In this document: one piece after another, positions 1 through 6,480 of the stretch
How the letters are laid out: each line of letters opens with the position of its first letter
Position numbering within the stretch: the stretch's first letter is position 1
The notes under the pieces: generated by a model
What the model saw: the letters and a program-made list of their open reading frames with translations, nothing else
What the model was told of the DNA's origin: nothing
The model's database searches: none
Program-made: the position numbers and the translations under genes
DNA from: an uncultured Marinobacter sp.
GTDB taxonomy: Bacteria; Pseudomonadota; Gammaproteobacteria; Pseudomonadales; Oleiphilaceae
Assembly (NCBI GenBank): GCA_913057975.1
Contig: CAJXOQ010000018.1
Span: 1 to 35,255, forward strand
Length of the DNA: 35,255 bases
Direction of reading: 5' to 3'

Positions 1-306
1 CCCCCCCAACAGCCCGAAACCGTTTTTGTCTGGCAGATGGCCGTTCACGAGAAAGGTCGTGGGCAAGGTCTTGCCAAGCGGATGCTGAAGGCGATTGTGG
101 CCAGGGACGCGTGTAAAGACGTGACCCACATGGAAACCACCATCACCGAAGACAATGAGGCTTCCTGGGCGCTGTTCCGGTCCTTTGCCCGTGATATGGG
201 TGCTGAACTGACCTACCACGAGCACTTTGAGAAAGACATCCACTTTGGCGGCAAGCATGACTCCGAGTTCCTGCTCCGCATCGGGCCTTTCACAAAGACG
301 GCGTAG
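1..306 (+). CDS. ectA: L-2,4-diaminobutyrate N-acetyltransferase EctA, 5'-truncated
   Basis: C-terminal 101 residues of EctA, the GNAT-family enzyme that acetylates the gamma-amino group of L-2,4-diaminobutyrate with acetyl-CoA, the second step of ectoine synthesis in the cytoplasm. The reading frame is open from base 1 and encodes TVFVWQMAVHEKGRGQGLAK, with the GNAT acetyl-CoA pyrophosphate loop (RGQGLA) and the downstream HMETTITEDNEASWALF block, which I recognise as EctA-type. The family is usually about 170-190 residues, so roughly 70-90 N-terminal residues lie beyond the contig edge; the internal ATG at 37 is not the real start. A 131-bp spacer separates it from ectB on the same strand. 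The ectoine promoter, often osmotically controlled, is outside the window. Confidence 0.9.
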   Translation, partial: PPQQPETVFVWQMAVHEKGRGQGLAKRMLKAIVARDACKDVTHMETTITEDNEASWALFRSFARDMGAELTYHEHFEKDIHFGGKHDSEFLLRIGPFTKTA

Positions 307-437
307 CAGCCTTCCCGAACGATCGATACCCCTGTTTGGACTAGCCGGCAGATTGCTGAGGTGAATCTGTCACAACGGCTTCAACCAACGTGCTACCGCA
401 CAGTTACCTCGAACCTGACATGCTAAGAGGCAAGACA

Positions 438-1706
438 ATGGAACTTTTCAAGTCGACCGAATCCGAAGTACGTGTTTATTCCCGTGCCTTTCCGGTGATC
501 TTTAACCGTGCCAAGAACGCGCACCTGTACACCGAAGATGGCAAGGAATACCTGGACTTCCTGGCCGGCGCCGGGTCACTGAACTATGGCCACAACAACG
601 ACATTCTCAAGAAAGCGCTGCTCGAGTACATTGAAAGCGATGGTGTCAGCCAGGGCCTGGATATGTTTACCACCGCCAAGCACGATTTCATTGAGTCGTA
701 CAAGAAACACATCCTGGACCCCCGTGGCCTGGACTACAAAATGCAGTTTACCGGCCCTACCGGCACCAACAGTGTGGAAGCGGCCCTGAAGCTGGCTCGC
801 AAGGTGAAAGGCCGCAATGGCATCGTGTCCTTCACCAATGGCTTCCATGGTGTCACCATGGGCGCGGTCGCGGCCACAGGCAACAAGCACCACCGTGGTG
901 GCGTTGGCACCCCGCTGGGGAATGTGGACTTCATGTTCTATGACGGCTACCTGGGTGAGAACGTAGATACCCTGGAAATCATGGACAAGGTGCTGTCTGA
1001 CGGCTCCTCAGGTTTTGAACTGCCGGCAGCGGTCATTGTTGAAGCGGTCCAGGGCGAAGGCGGATTGAACGCTGCCCGCGCCGAATGGCTGCAGGGTCTC
1101 GAGAAGCTGTGCAAGAAGTACGACATTCTGTTGATAGTTGATGATATCCAGGCAGGGAACGGCCGTACCGGCGAGTTCTTCAGTTTCGAGTTTGCCGGCA
1201 TCAAGCCGGATATCGTGACGGTATCCAAGTCGTTGAGCGGTTACGGCCTGCCGATGGCGCTGGTGTTGTTCAAGCCGGAGCTTGATGTCTGGGGGCCGGG
1301 TGAGCACAACGGCACCTTCCGGGGCAACAACATGGCGTTTGTCACCGCCCGCACCGCAGTCGAGACCTACTGGAAAGACGATGCCTTTGCCAACGAAGTG
1401 AAAGCCAAGACCGAGGTTCTGGCTGAAGGGCTGCAGGCAATCTGTGACAAGTACCCGGGCGAGTTCAAGATGAAAGGCCGAGGCATGATGCGTGGCATTG
1501 AAGTCACCCACGCTGAAGTGACGGACAAGATAACCGGTCGCGCCTTTGAGAAGGGCCTGATTATTGAAACCAGCGGCCCCAATGACGAAGTGATCAAATG
1601 CCTGATGCCGCTGACCACCAGCGAGGATGATCTGCGCAAAGGTGCTAAACTTCTAGGTCAAAGCGTGGACGAAATCATGCAGGAGGGAGTGAGCAAGGCG
1701 TCCTGA
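438..1706 (+). CDS. ectB: Diaminobutyrate-2-oxoglutarate transaminase EctB
   Basis: PLP-dependent class III aminotransferase that converts L-aspartate-4-semialdehyde plus glutamate to L-2,4-diaminobutyrate, the first committed step of ectoine synthesis. The 422-residue product has the normal length and opens with a typical EctB stretch ([14 protein letters not shown], then [15 protein letters not shown]). The PLP-binding lysine is K264 in [11 protein letters not shown], preceded by the [13 protein letters not shown] block with the cofactor-contacting aspartate. I start it at ATG 438 because an AGAGG ribosome-binding site lies 7 nt upstream and the family alignment begins there; the same frame is open back to 390. 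It lies 131 bp after ectA and 51 bp before ask. The usual next gene, ectC, is not present here. Confidence 0.95.
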   Translation: MELFKSTESEVRVYSRAFPVIFNRAKNAHLYTEDGKEYLDFLAGAGSLNYGHNNDILKKALLEYIESDGVSQGLDMFTTAKHDFIESYKKHILDPRGLDYKMQFTGPTGTNSVEAALKLARKVKGRNGIVSFTNGFHGVTMGAVAATGNKHHRGGVGTPLGNVDFMFYDGYLGENVDTLEIMDKVLSDGSSGFELPAAVIVEAVQGEGGLNAARAEWLQGLEKLCKKYDILLIVDDIQAGNGRTGEFFSFEFAGIKPDIVTVSKSLSGYGLPMALVLFKPELDVWGPGEHNGTFRGNNMAFVTARTAVETYWKDDAFANEVKAKTEVLAEGLQAICDKYPGEFKMKGRGMMRGIEVTHAEVTDKITGRAFEKGLIIETSGPNDEVIKCLMPLTTSEDDLRKGAKLLGQSVDEIMQEGVSKAS

Positions 1707-1757
1707 GACGCCTGCCATCTCCCGACACTCATTCTGCAGGATAATGACGGTAACACT

Positions 1758-3200
1758 ATGACTAGCGAACTACATACCGTAGAGAAAATCGGCGGCACCT
1801 CCATGAGCAATTATGAGGCGGTGCGCGACAACATCATTCTCGGCGGGCGCACCAAGGACGACCTGTACCAGCGCATCTTCGTGGTCTCCGCCTATGGCGG
1901 TGTCACCGACGAACTGCTGGAGCACAAGAAAACCGGAGAGCCGGGCGTCTATGCCCTGTTCGCCGATGCCGAGTCGGACTGGGCCTGGGGCGACGACCTC
2001 ACCAAACTGATCCAGTTCCTGACCGACATCAATGGCGAGCTGTTCCCGGACCCCATGCTCAAGCAGCAGGCGGACCAGTTCATCACCGACCGCATCGAAG
2101 GCGTTCGCGGCTGCCTGATTGATTTGCAACGTCTGTGTTCCTACGGGCAGTTCCAGCTTGAGGAGCATCTGCTGACGGTTCGTGAAATGCTGGCCGGTAT
2201 CGGTGAGGCCCACAGTGCCTTCAACACTGCCCTGAAGCTTCAGCAGGAAGGCATCAATGCGCGGTTCGTGGACCTGACGGGGTGGCGCGACAATGAACTG
2301 CTGCCGCTGGATGAAAAGCTCAAGCAGGCATTCGACGCGGTGGACCTTAGCCGTGAGTTGCCGATCGTGACGGGGTATGCCCAGTGCAAGGAAGGCCTGA
2401 TGCGTACCTTCGACCGGGGCTACAGCGAGATGACCTTCAGCCGGGTCGCGGTGATTACCAACGCCCGCGAAGCAATCATCCACAAGGAATACCACCTCAG
2501 TTCTGCTGACCCCAACATTGTTGGTGCGGATAAGGTCGTGCCTTTGGGGCGCACCAACTATGACGTTGCTGACCAGTTGGCGAACCTCGGTATGGAAGCG
2601 ATCCACCCGCGCGCTGGCAAGGGCATGCGTCAGAACGAGATTCCGCTGCGGGTGATGAACACCTTCGAGCCGGAGCACACCGGTACCCTGATCACCGGCG
2701 ACTACGTCAGTGAAAAGCCTCAGGTAGAGATCATCGCCGGTAATAAAGGCGTGTTTGCCATTGAGGTGTTCGATCAGGACATGCAGGGTGAGCCCGGTTC
2801 CGACCGTCGCATTCTGGAAGTGCTGGGTCGCTTCAAGGTGCGTTTCGTATCCAAGGACACCAACGCCAACACCATTACCCACTACGTAGACAGTACGCTC
2901 AAACACGTCAAACGGGTGGTGAGAGCGCTGAAAGACGAGTTTCCCAACGCCGAAATCAGCACTCGCAAGGTTGCGATCGTGTCTGCCATTGGCAGTGATA
3001 TCAAGGTGGCAGGCATCCTGGCTCGGTCAGTCAAGGCCCTGGCGGACGACGACATCAGCGTTCTGGCCCTGCACCAGTGTATGCGGCAGGTGGACATCCA
3101 GTTCGTGGTGGATGAGGACGCCTATGAGAAGACCATTGTGGCGCTTCACGGCATTCTGATCGAACCCCATAACCACGAGTACGCGATCGTCGCGGCTTGA
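1758..3200 (+). CDS. ask: Ectoine-type aspartate kinase (Ask_Ect)
   Basis: Aspartokinase that phosphorylates L-aspartate with ATP and supplies aspartyl phosphate, hence aspartate semialdehyde, to EctB. The 480-residue protein begins with VEKIGGTSMSNYEAVRDNI, the ectoine-cluster variant of the aspartokinase KFGGTS nucleotide-binding motif (here KIGGTS). The kinase domain fills about residues 8-310. The C-terminal part, about 330-475, looks like a tandem ACT regulatory region (VEIIAGNKGVFAIEVFDQDM, then KVAIVSAIGSDIKVAGILA). Ectoine-linked aspartokinases form a distinct subgroup reported to escape normal lysine/threonine feedback, so carbon can flow to ectoine; that property is family knowledge, not visible here. 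Adjacent to ectB with a 51-bp gap, it is probably the last gene of the ectoine operon. Confidence 0.93.
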   Translation: MTSELHTVEKIGGTSMSNYEAVRDNIILGGRTKDDLYQRIFVVSAYGGVTDELLEHKKTGEPGVYALFADAESDWAWGDDLTKLIQFLTDINGELFPDPMLKQQADQFITDRIEGVRGCLIDLQRLCSYGQFQLEEHLLTVREMLAGIGEAHSAFNTALKLQQEGINARFVDLTGWRDNELLPLDEKLKQAFDAVDLSRELPIVTGYAQCKEGLMRTFDRGYSEMTFSRVAVITNAREAIIHKEYHLSSADPNIVGADKVVPLGRTNYDVADQLANLGMEAIHPRAGKGMRQNEIPLRVMNTFEPEHTGTLITGDYVSEKPQVEIIAGNKGVFAIEVFDQDMQGEPGSDRRILEVLGRFKVRFVSKDTNANTITHYVDSTLKHVKRVVRALKDEFPNAEISTRKVAIVSAIGSDIKVAGILARSVKALADDDISVLALHQCMRQVDIQFVVDEDAYEKTIVALHGILIEPHNHEYAIVAA

Positions 3201-3321
3201 TCCGAACAGGTACAACTCTGTCCGTAATTGCCGTTATTGGCTTCGGGTTCCCCTGTGCGGGGGGGATCCATGACGCTGTTCCGCGCGTATCCTCTGGAAA
3301 TTCGCGATCGGAACCTGTGCC

Positions 3322-4320
3322 ATGACTGATGTTCAGAGCCCGGGGCCGTCTCCGACCATAGCCCATTCCGGCGAAACGGAATCCCTGGTGGGGCTGTACT
3401 TCAGGGATGCGTCCCGTTACGAATTGCTCACCAATGAGGGTGAGCGCCGACTTTCACGGCGTCTGACCTTCTGCTATCGGATCATATCTGCCGAGCTGGC
3501 CTTGCCGGAGGGTACCCCTCAGACATTCCGCGAAGTGGTTGGAAGCCTGGGCGACGCCTGTGCTTTTTCGAGGCGGTGTCGTCGTGCCTACCATCTCGCC
3601 ACCGCAAGTCGTCAGCGGCTGATTCGCAGCAATCTCCGGCTCGCAGTGCACATCGCAAGGCGCTACGCCAACCGCGGCATTCCCATGTCGGATGTCATTC
3701 AGGATGCCAATGTCGGTCTGATCAAGGCCGTGGAGCGGTTTGATCCCACCAAGGGCTTTCGTTTCTCGACCTATGCCTACTGGTGGATCAGCGAAGAGGT
3801 GAAGCGGTGCATGAAGCGCGGAACCCGGCTTGTGCATACTCCTGAAAACGTGGTCGATGAAATCCGCCTGTTGCAGAAAAAATCCCTGGTGCTGTACCAG
3901 ACATTAGGCCGCACGCCGTCGCAGACTGAACTGGCGCGGGAGATTGAGGTGTCGCCGTCCCGCATTGGTGAGCTGCGGGCGCTGGCCAGCATGGAAGTGT
4001 CGGTGGATCTGCCGGTGAGCACGGAGGGTAGCATTACGCTGGGTGACAGTCTCAGCGCAGACGATCAGTGCGCGCCGGACCACGACATGGCCCAGCGTGA
4101 CCGCAAGCGGACACTGGCCACTCTCTTGGCGGAACTGAGCTCGCGGGAAAAGGATGTCCTGGCCAGGCGTTACGGCCTGGGTCGCCCCGAACCGGAAACC
4201 CTGCAGGTCATCTCCGATGACCTGGGAATAAGCCGGGAACGGGTGCGGCAGATAGAGAAAAGCGCCCTGAAAAAGTTACAGGGCCGTTTTATCGACCCTA
4301 GCGACGAGCTCCGGGGCTAG
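3322..4320 (+). CDS. Sigma-70 family RNA polymerase sigma factor, RpoS-like but divergent
   Basis: A 332-residue sigma-70 family factor. Region 1.2-like sequence (ESLVGLYFRDASRYELLTNE) is near residues 20-45. Region 2 is clear at about 100-170: RLIRSNLRLAVHIARRYANRG, DVIQDANVGLIKAVERFDP and GFRFSTYAYWWISEEVKR. Region 3 follows (RTPSQTELAREIEVS), and region 4 holds LSSREKDVLARRYGL and a helix-turn-helix, ISRERVRQIEKSALKKL. Two things differ from ordinary RpoS or RpoD. About 45 extra residues lie between regions 1.2 and 2.1. The -10 recognition segment reads WWISEEVKRCMKRGTRLVHTP where group 1/2 factors have [21 protein letters not shown]-like sequence. It is therefore probably an accessory RpoS-related factor rather than the housekeeping RpoS. 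The start ATG 3322 has another ATG at 3334 in frame as an alternative. It lies 121 bp downstream of ask, with its own promoter likely. Confidence 0.85.
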   Translation: MTDVQSPGPSPTIAHSGETESLVGLYFRDASRYELLTNEGERRLSRRLTFCYRIISAELALPEGTPQTFREVVGSLGDACAFSRRCRRAYHLATASRQRLIRSNLRLAVHIARRYANRGIPMSDVIQDANVGLIKAVERFDPTKGFRFSTYAYWWISEEVKRCMKRGTRLVHTPENVVDEIRLLQKKSLVLYQTLGRTPSQTELAREIEVSPSRIGELRALASMEVSVDLPVSTEGSITLGDSLSADDQCAPDHDMAQRDRKRTLATLLAELSSREKDVLARRYGLGRPEPETLQVISDDLGISRERVRQIEKSALKKLQGRFIDPSDELRG

Positions 4321-4324
4321 TATT

Positions 4325-4353
4325 CAGGGCCGGTATCGACCGGCTTAGCCCTG
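4325..4353. terminator. Hairpin between convergent genes, possible bidirectional terminator
   Basis: A two-part inverted repeat: outer arms CAGGG (4325-4329) and CCCTG (4349-4353), inner stem CCGGT (4330-4334) and ACCGG (4339-4343) around a 4-nt loop, with a 5-nt bulge on one side. It sits at the junction of the sigma factor stop and the convergent DUF3429 stop. No U-tract follows on either strand, so intrinsic termination is only possible, not shown. Confidence 0.3.
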
Positions 4354-4797
4354 GGCCAGAATGAACCAGACGCCCGCCGCTACCTGGCATGCCAGGACCA
4401 CAGCCGTCAGTCCCAGCCGCAACTTCAGATACCAGTCCGGCCAATAACCCCTCATCCAGCGAGCGTCGACCACATACAGCGCGACATAGGCCAGCGTGTA
4501 AACCAGGATCTGGCCGGCAATGGGCAACAGCAGACCAATGCCGGCGGTGATGAAGAACACTTGGCTCAACAACATGGTTACCAGGGGGGAAATCGGGTAG
4601 CAGCGATTCTCAAGCTGCATGGCCAGTGGCCAGTAGATGCCCGCCATAAAGGCCAGAATGCCCGCGCTGTACAGGTAGAAATAGCGGGAGATGGCCAGGC
4701 TCTGTTCAGGCAACGCAAAGAGCCCGAAAATGGCGGCAAGGAAAGGCAGCAGCCCGCCAATGCCCACGACGATCGCCAGTCTGGCGACGGCAATCAC
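4345..4797 (-). CDS. DUF3429 domain inner-membrane protein
   Basis: A 150-residue, strongly hydrophobic protein with about four to five predicted membrane segments (near residues 5-28, 38-60, 70-92, 95-112 and 127-147). Its spacing and motifs, such as FMAGIYWPLAMQLE after the second helix and a short basic RWMRGYWPDWYLKLR loop before the last helix, fit the DUF3429 family, whose biochemical role is unknown. I start it at GTG 4797, with a GGGGAAG ribosome-binding site 5 nt upstream; no ATG is suitably placed. Its start overlaps the stop of a possible 38-codon ORF by GTGA, suggesting translational coupling. It is probably the last gene of a minus-strand group with pdxH and tag. Family assignment is from memory of the pattern. 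Confidence 0.75.
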   Translation of the reverse strand: MIAVARLAIVVGIGGLLPFLAAIFGLFALPEQSLAISRYFYLYSAGILAFMAGIYWPLAMQLENRCYPISPLVTMLLSQVFFITAGIGLLLPIAGQILVYTLAYVALYVVDARWMRGYWPDWYLKLRLGLTAVVLACQVAAGVWFILAQG

Positions 4798-4910
4798 GAG
4801 TGCTTCCCCTGAACCCGAATCCTCATTGGTTCGATAGCGGCGGGCTCCGTACCCACCAACTCAATGGCCGGGTTGATCGACTGCCTGAGTTCTTCCAGGG
4901 TTATTCTCAC
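4794..4910 (-). CDS. Possible 38-aa ORF coupled to the DUF3429 gene
   Basis: A minus-strand open frame from GTG 4910 to TGA 4794 would encode VRITLEELRQSINPAIELVG and a further 18 residues ending RVQGKHS. Codon use resembles the neighbouring genes, and its stop overlaps the GTG of the DUF3429 gene in the arrangement GTGA, typical of coupled translation. The frame stays open a further 13 codons upstream to a TAG near 4949, so it could also be the 3' remnant of a longer, frameshifted gene. A 10-bp direct repeat with a 14-bp period (TCTCACCGTA at 4905 and 4919) overlaps its start. I do not recognise the family with certainty; it could be chance coding. Confidence 0.3.
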   Translation of the reverse strand: MRITLEELRQSINPAIELVGTEPAAIEPMRIRVQGKHS

Positions 4911-5016
4911 CGTATGACTCTCACCGTAAAACGCGGGGATGATGTGCTACCCACGGACTTACGAGCAACGGATCGTTTGGGATCATTCCAGTCGTGTAAC
5001 GCCGAGGGAATAATAG

Positions 5017-5604
5017 TCAGACATTGTCCGCGAGCTCACGGCAGGCGGCGTGTTGGGGGCACTGAACGAGGTGGTCATTGACCATGCCCGTGGCCTGCAT
5101 GAAGGCATATATAATGGTGGGCCCCACAAAGTTGAAGCCGCGTTTTTTCAGTGCCTTGGACATGGCTTCGGCCTCGGGCGTGTAAACCGGCACGTCGGCA
5201 AAGCGCTGCCAGTGATTCTGGATAGGCTCTCCGCCGACAAACGACCACAGGAAGTCACTGAACGAGTGGCCCTGATCCCGTAGCTCCAGGTAGCCCCGGG
5301 CGTTGCGGATGATGGACTCGACTTTCAGGCGGTTACGGACGATGCCGGTGTCCTGCAGCAAGGCGTCGACTTTGGCCTCGTCATAACGGACGATTTTTTC
5401 AGGGTCGAAATGGTCGTAGGCGGCACGGTAGTTGTCCTGTTTCTTGAGTATGGTGATCCAGCTCAGGCCCGCCTGCTGGCCGTCGAGGCACAACTTCTCA
5501 AACAGCGCCAGGTCGTCGTATTCGGGGCGGCCCCATACGGTGTCGTGGTAGTGAACGTAGATCGGGTCATCGCCACACCAGGGACAGCGTTGTTGATTGT
5601 CCAT
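5017..5604 (-). CDS. tag: DNA-3-methyladenine glycosylase I
   Basis: Base-excision repair enzyme that removes 3-methyladenine from alkylated DNA. The 195-residue product has the family's usual length. It begins with CPWCGDDPIYVHYHDTVWG; the two early cysteines and a later histidine/cysteine pair (HLVQCPQH near the C-terminus) form the zinc-snap site of Tag. The aromatic recognition block AGLSWITILKKQDNYRAAYD follows, then the helix-hairpin-helix region containing GIVRNRLKVESIIRNA and the C-terminal RGFNFVGPTIIYAFMQATGM. I start it at ATG 5604, directly before DNQQRCPW, with AGGA just upstream; the frame is open further back, but that part overlaps pdxH and does not look like Tag. It lies 40 bp downstream of pdxH on the same strand, so co-transcription is likely. 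Confidence 0.94.
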   Translation of the reverse strand: MDNQQRCPWCGDDPIYVHYHDTVWGRPEYDDLALFEKLCLDGQQAGLSWITILKKQDNYRAAYDHFDPEKIVRYDEAKVDALLQDTGIVRNRLKVESIIRNARGYLELRDQGHSFSDFLWSFVGGEPIQNHWQRFADVPVYTPEAEAMSKALKKRGFNFVGPTIIYAFMQATGMVNDHLVQCPQHAACRELADNV

Positions 5605-5644
5605 AGTCCTGCCTTCTCGCCTGAGATTGGTGGAGCCGCGCGGA

Positions 5645-6280
5645 TTACGGCTGTAGACGGTCGATGTGCCAGCCATCGCCCTGCCTGACGTATTCAAAGC
5701 GGTCATGCAGGCGACTCGGCCGCCCCTGCCAGAACTCGATTCGTTCCGGCACCACGCGGTAACCGCCCCAAAAATCGGGTAGCGGGATCGCGCCGTCCTT
5801 GAACCGGCGTTTCATCTCGGCCACTTTCTGTTCCAGCAAACCGCGGGAGTTAATCGCCCTGCTCTGTTCGGATACCCAGGCACCAATCTGGCTGCCCCGG
5901 GGACGTGAGGTGAAGTACCTCAGGGATTCGGATTTGCTGACCTTTTCCACATGGCCCTGAATCCGCACCTGGCGGTTCAGCCCGATCCAGGGGAACAGCA
6001 GGGCGGCTTTTGGATTTTCTGCCATCTCGTGGGCCTTGCGGCTGCCGTAGTTGGTATAGAACACGAAGCCGGCGTCGTCGAAGTATTTCAACAGGACGGT
6101 TCGTATGTCAGGCATGCCGTCTCCGCCTGAGGTGGCCAGTGACAGGGCATTGGGCTCGAGAATGCCGGCCTCACGGGCATCCGCGAACCAGTCCTGGAAT
6201 TGTCTGACGGGGTTGTCATCAAGGGCATCGCGCTCGAGGCCTTCGCTTTCGAAGTCTCGGCGCATATCGCTAATATCCAT
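5645..6280 (-). CDS. pdxH: Pyridoxamine 5'-phosphate oxidase
   Basis: FMN-dependent enzyme that oxidises pyridoxine or pyridoxamine 5'-phosphate to the cofactor pyridoxal 5'-phosphate, in the cytoplasm as a homodimer. With the start at ATG 6280 the protein is 211 residues, the normal size, and opens MDISDMRRDFESEGL. Visible family signatures are MPDIRTVLLKYFDDAGFVFYTNYGSRKA (FMN/substrate region), WIGLNRQVRIQGHVEK, TSRPRGSQIGAWVS and the C-terminal WQGRPSRLHDRFEY, which is the PdxH signature. The frame extends upstream to 6373 with another ATG at 6307, but those residues are not typical of the family. It is the first gene of a likely pdxH-tag-(mini-ORF)-DUF3429 unit and is divergent from the DUF748 gene across about 200 bp. 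Confidence 0.95.
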   Translation of the reverse strand: MDISDMRRDFESEGLERDALDDNPVRQFQDWFADAREAGILEPNALSLATSGGDGMPDIRTVLLKYFDDAGFVFYTNYGSRKAHEMAENPKAALLFPWIGLNRQVRIQGHVEKVSKSESLRYFTSRPRGSQIGAWVSEQSRAINSRGLLEQKVAEMKRRFKDGAIPLPDFWGGYRVVPERIEFWQGRPSRLHDRFEYVRQGDGWHIDRLQP

Positions 6281-6480
6281 CCGGGTTTCCTGAATGAGGG
6301 ATTTCATTGCCTGATACGGTGAAAACAGAATATCGGGTTCCTTGCTCCATGTCAGTCCATCAACCCCCATCAACCCCCATCATCCCATCCACCTGACAAA
6401 CCGGTGACTGGCGGGCTATCCTTGGTGGACAGATTGGCGACAGATCGCGCCTGTCAGCAATGGACAACAAGGAGAGCCCG

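Noticed and set aside
1770..2906. Open minus-strand frame of 378 codons opposite the aspartokinase gene
   Set aside because: It is the antisense shadow of a GC-rich, well-recognised gene; composition is histidine/valine/glutamine-rich and no family pattern is visible.
3248..3267. CCCC/GGGG hairpin between ask and the sigma factor gene as a terminator
   Set aside because: Only a 4-bp stem, and a purine-rich rather than T-rich tract follows.
6358..6380. Tandem repeat CATCAACCCC (two and a part copies) upstream of pdxH
   Set aside because: Too few copies and too short to be more than slippage in an intergenic stretch; no match to a binding site I know.
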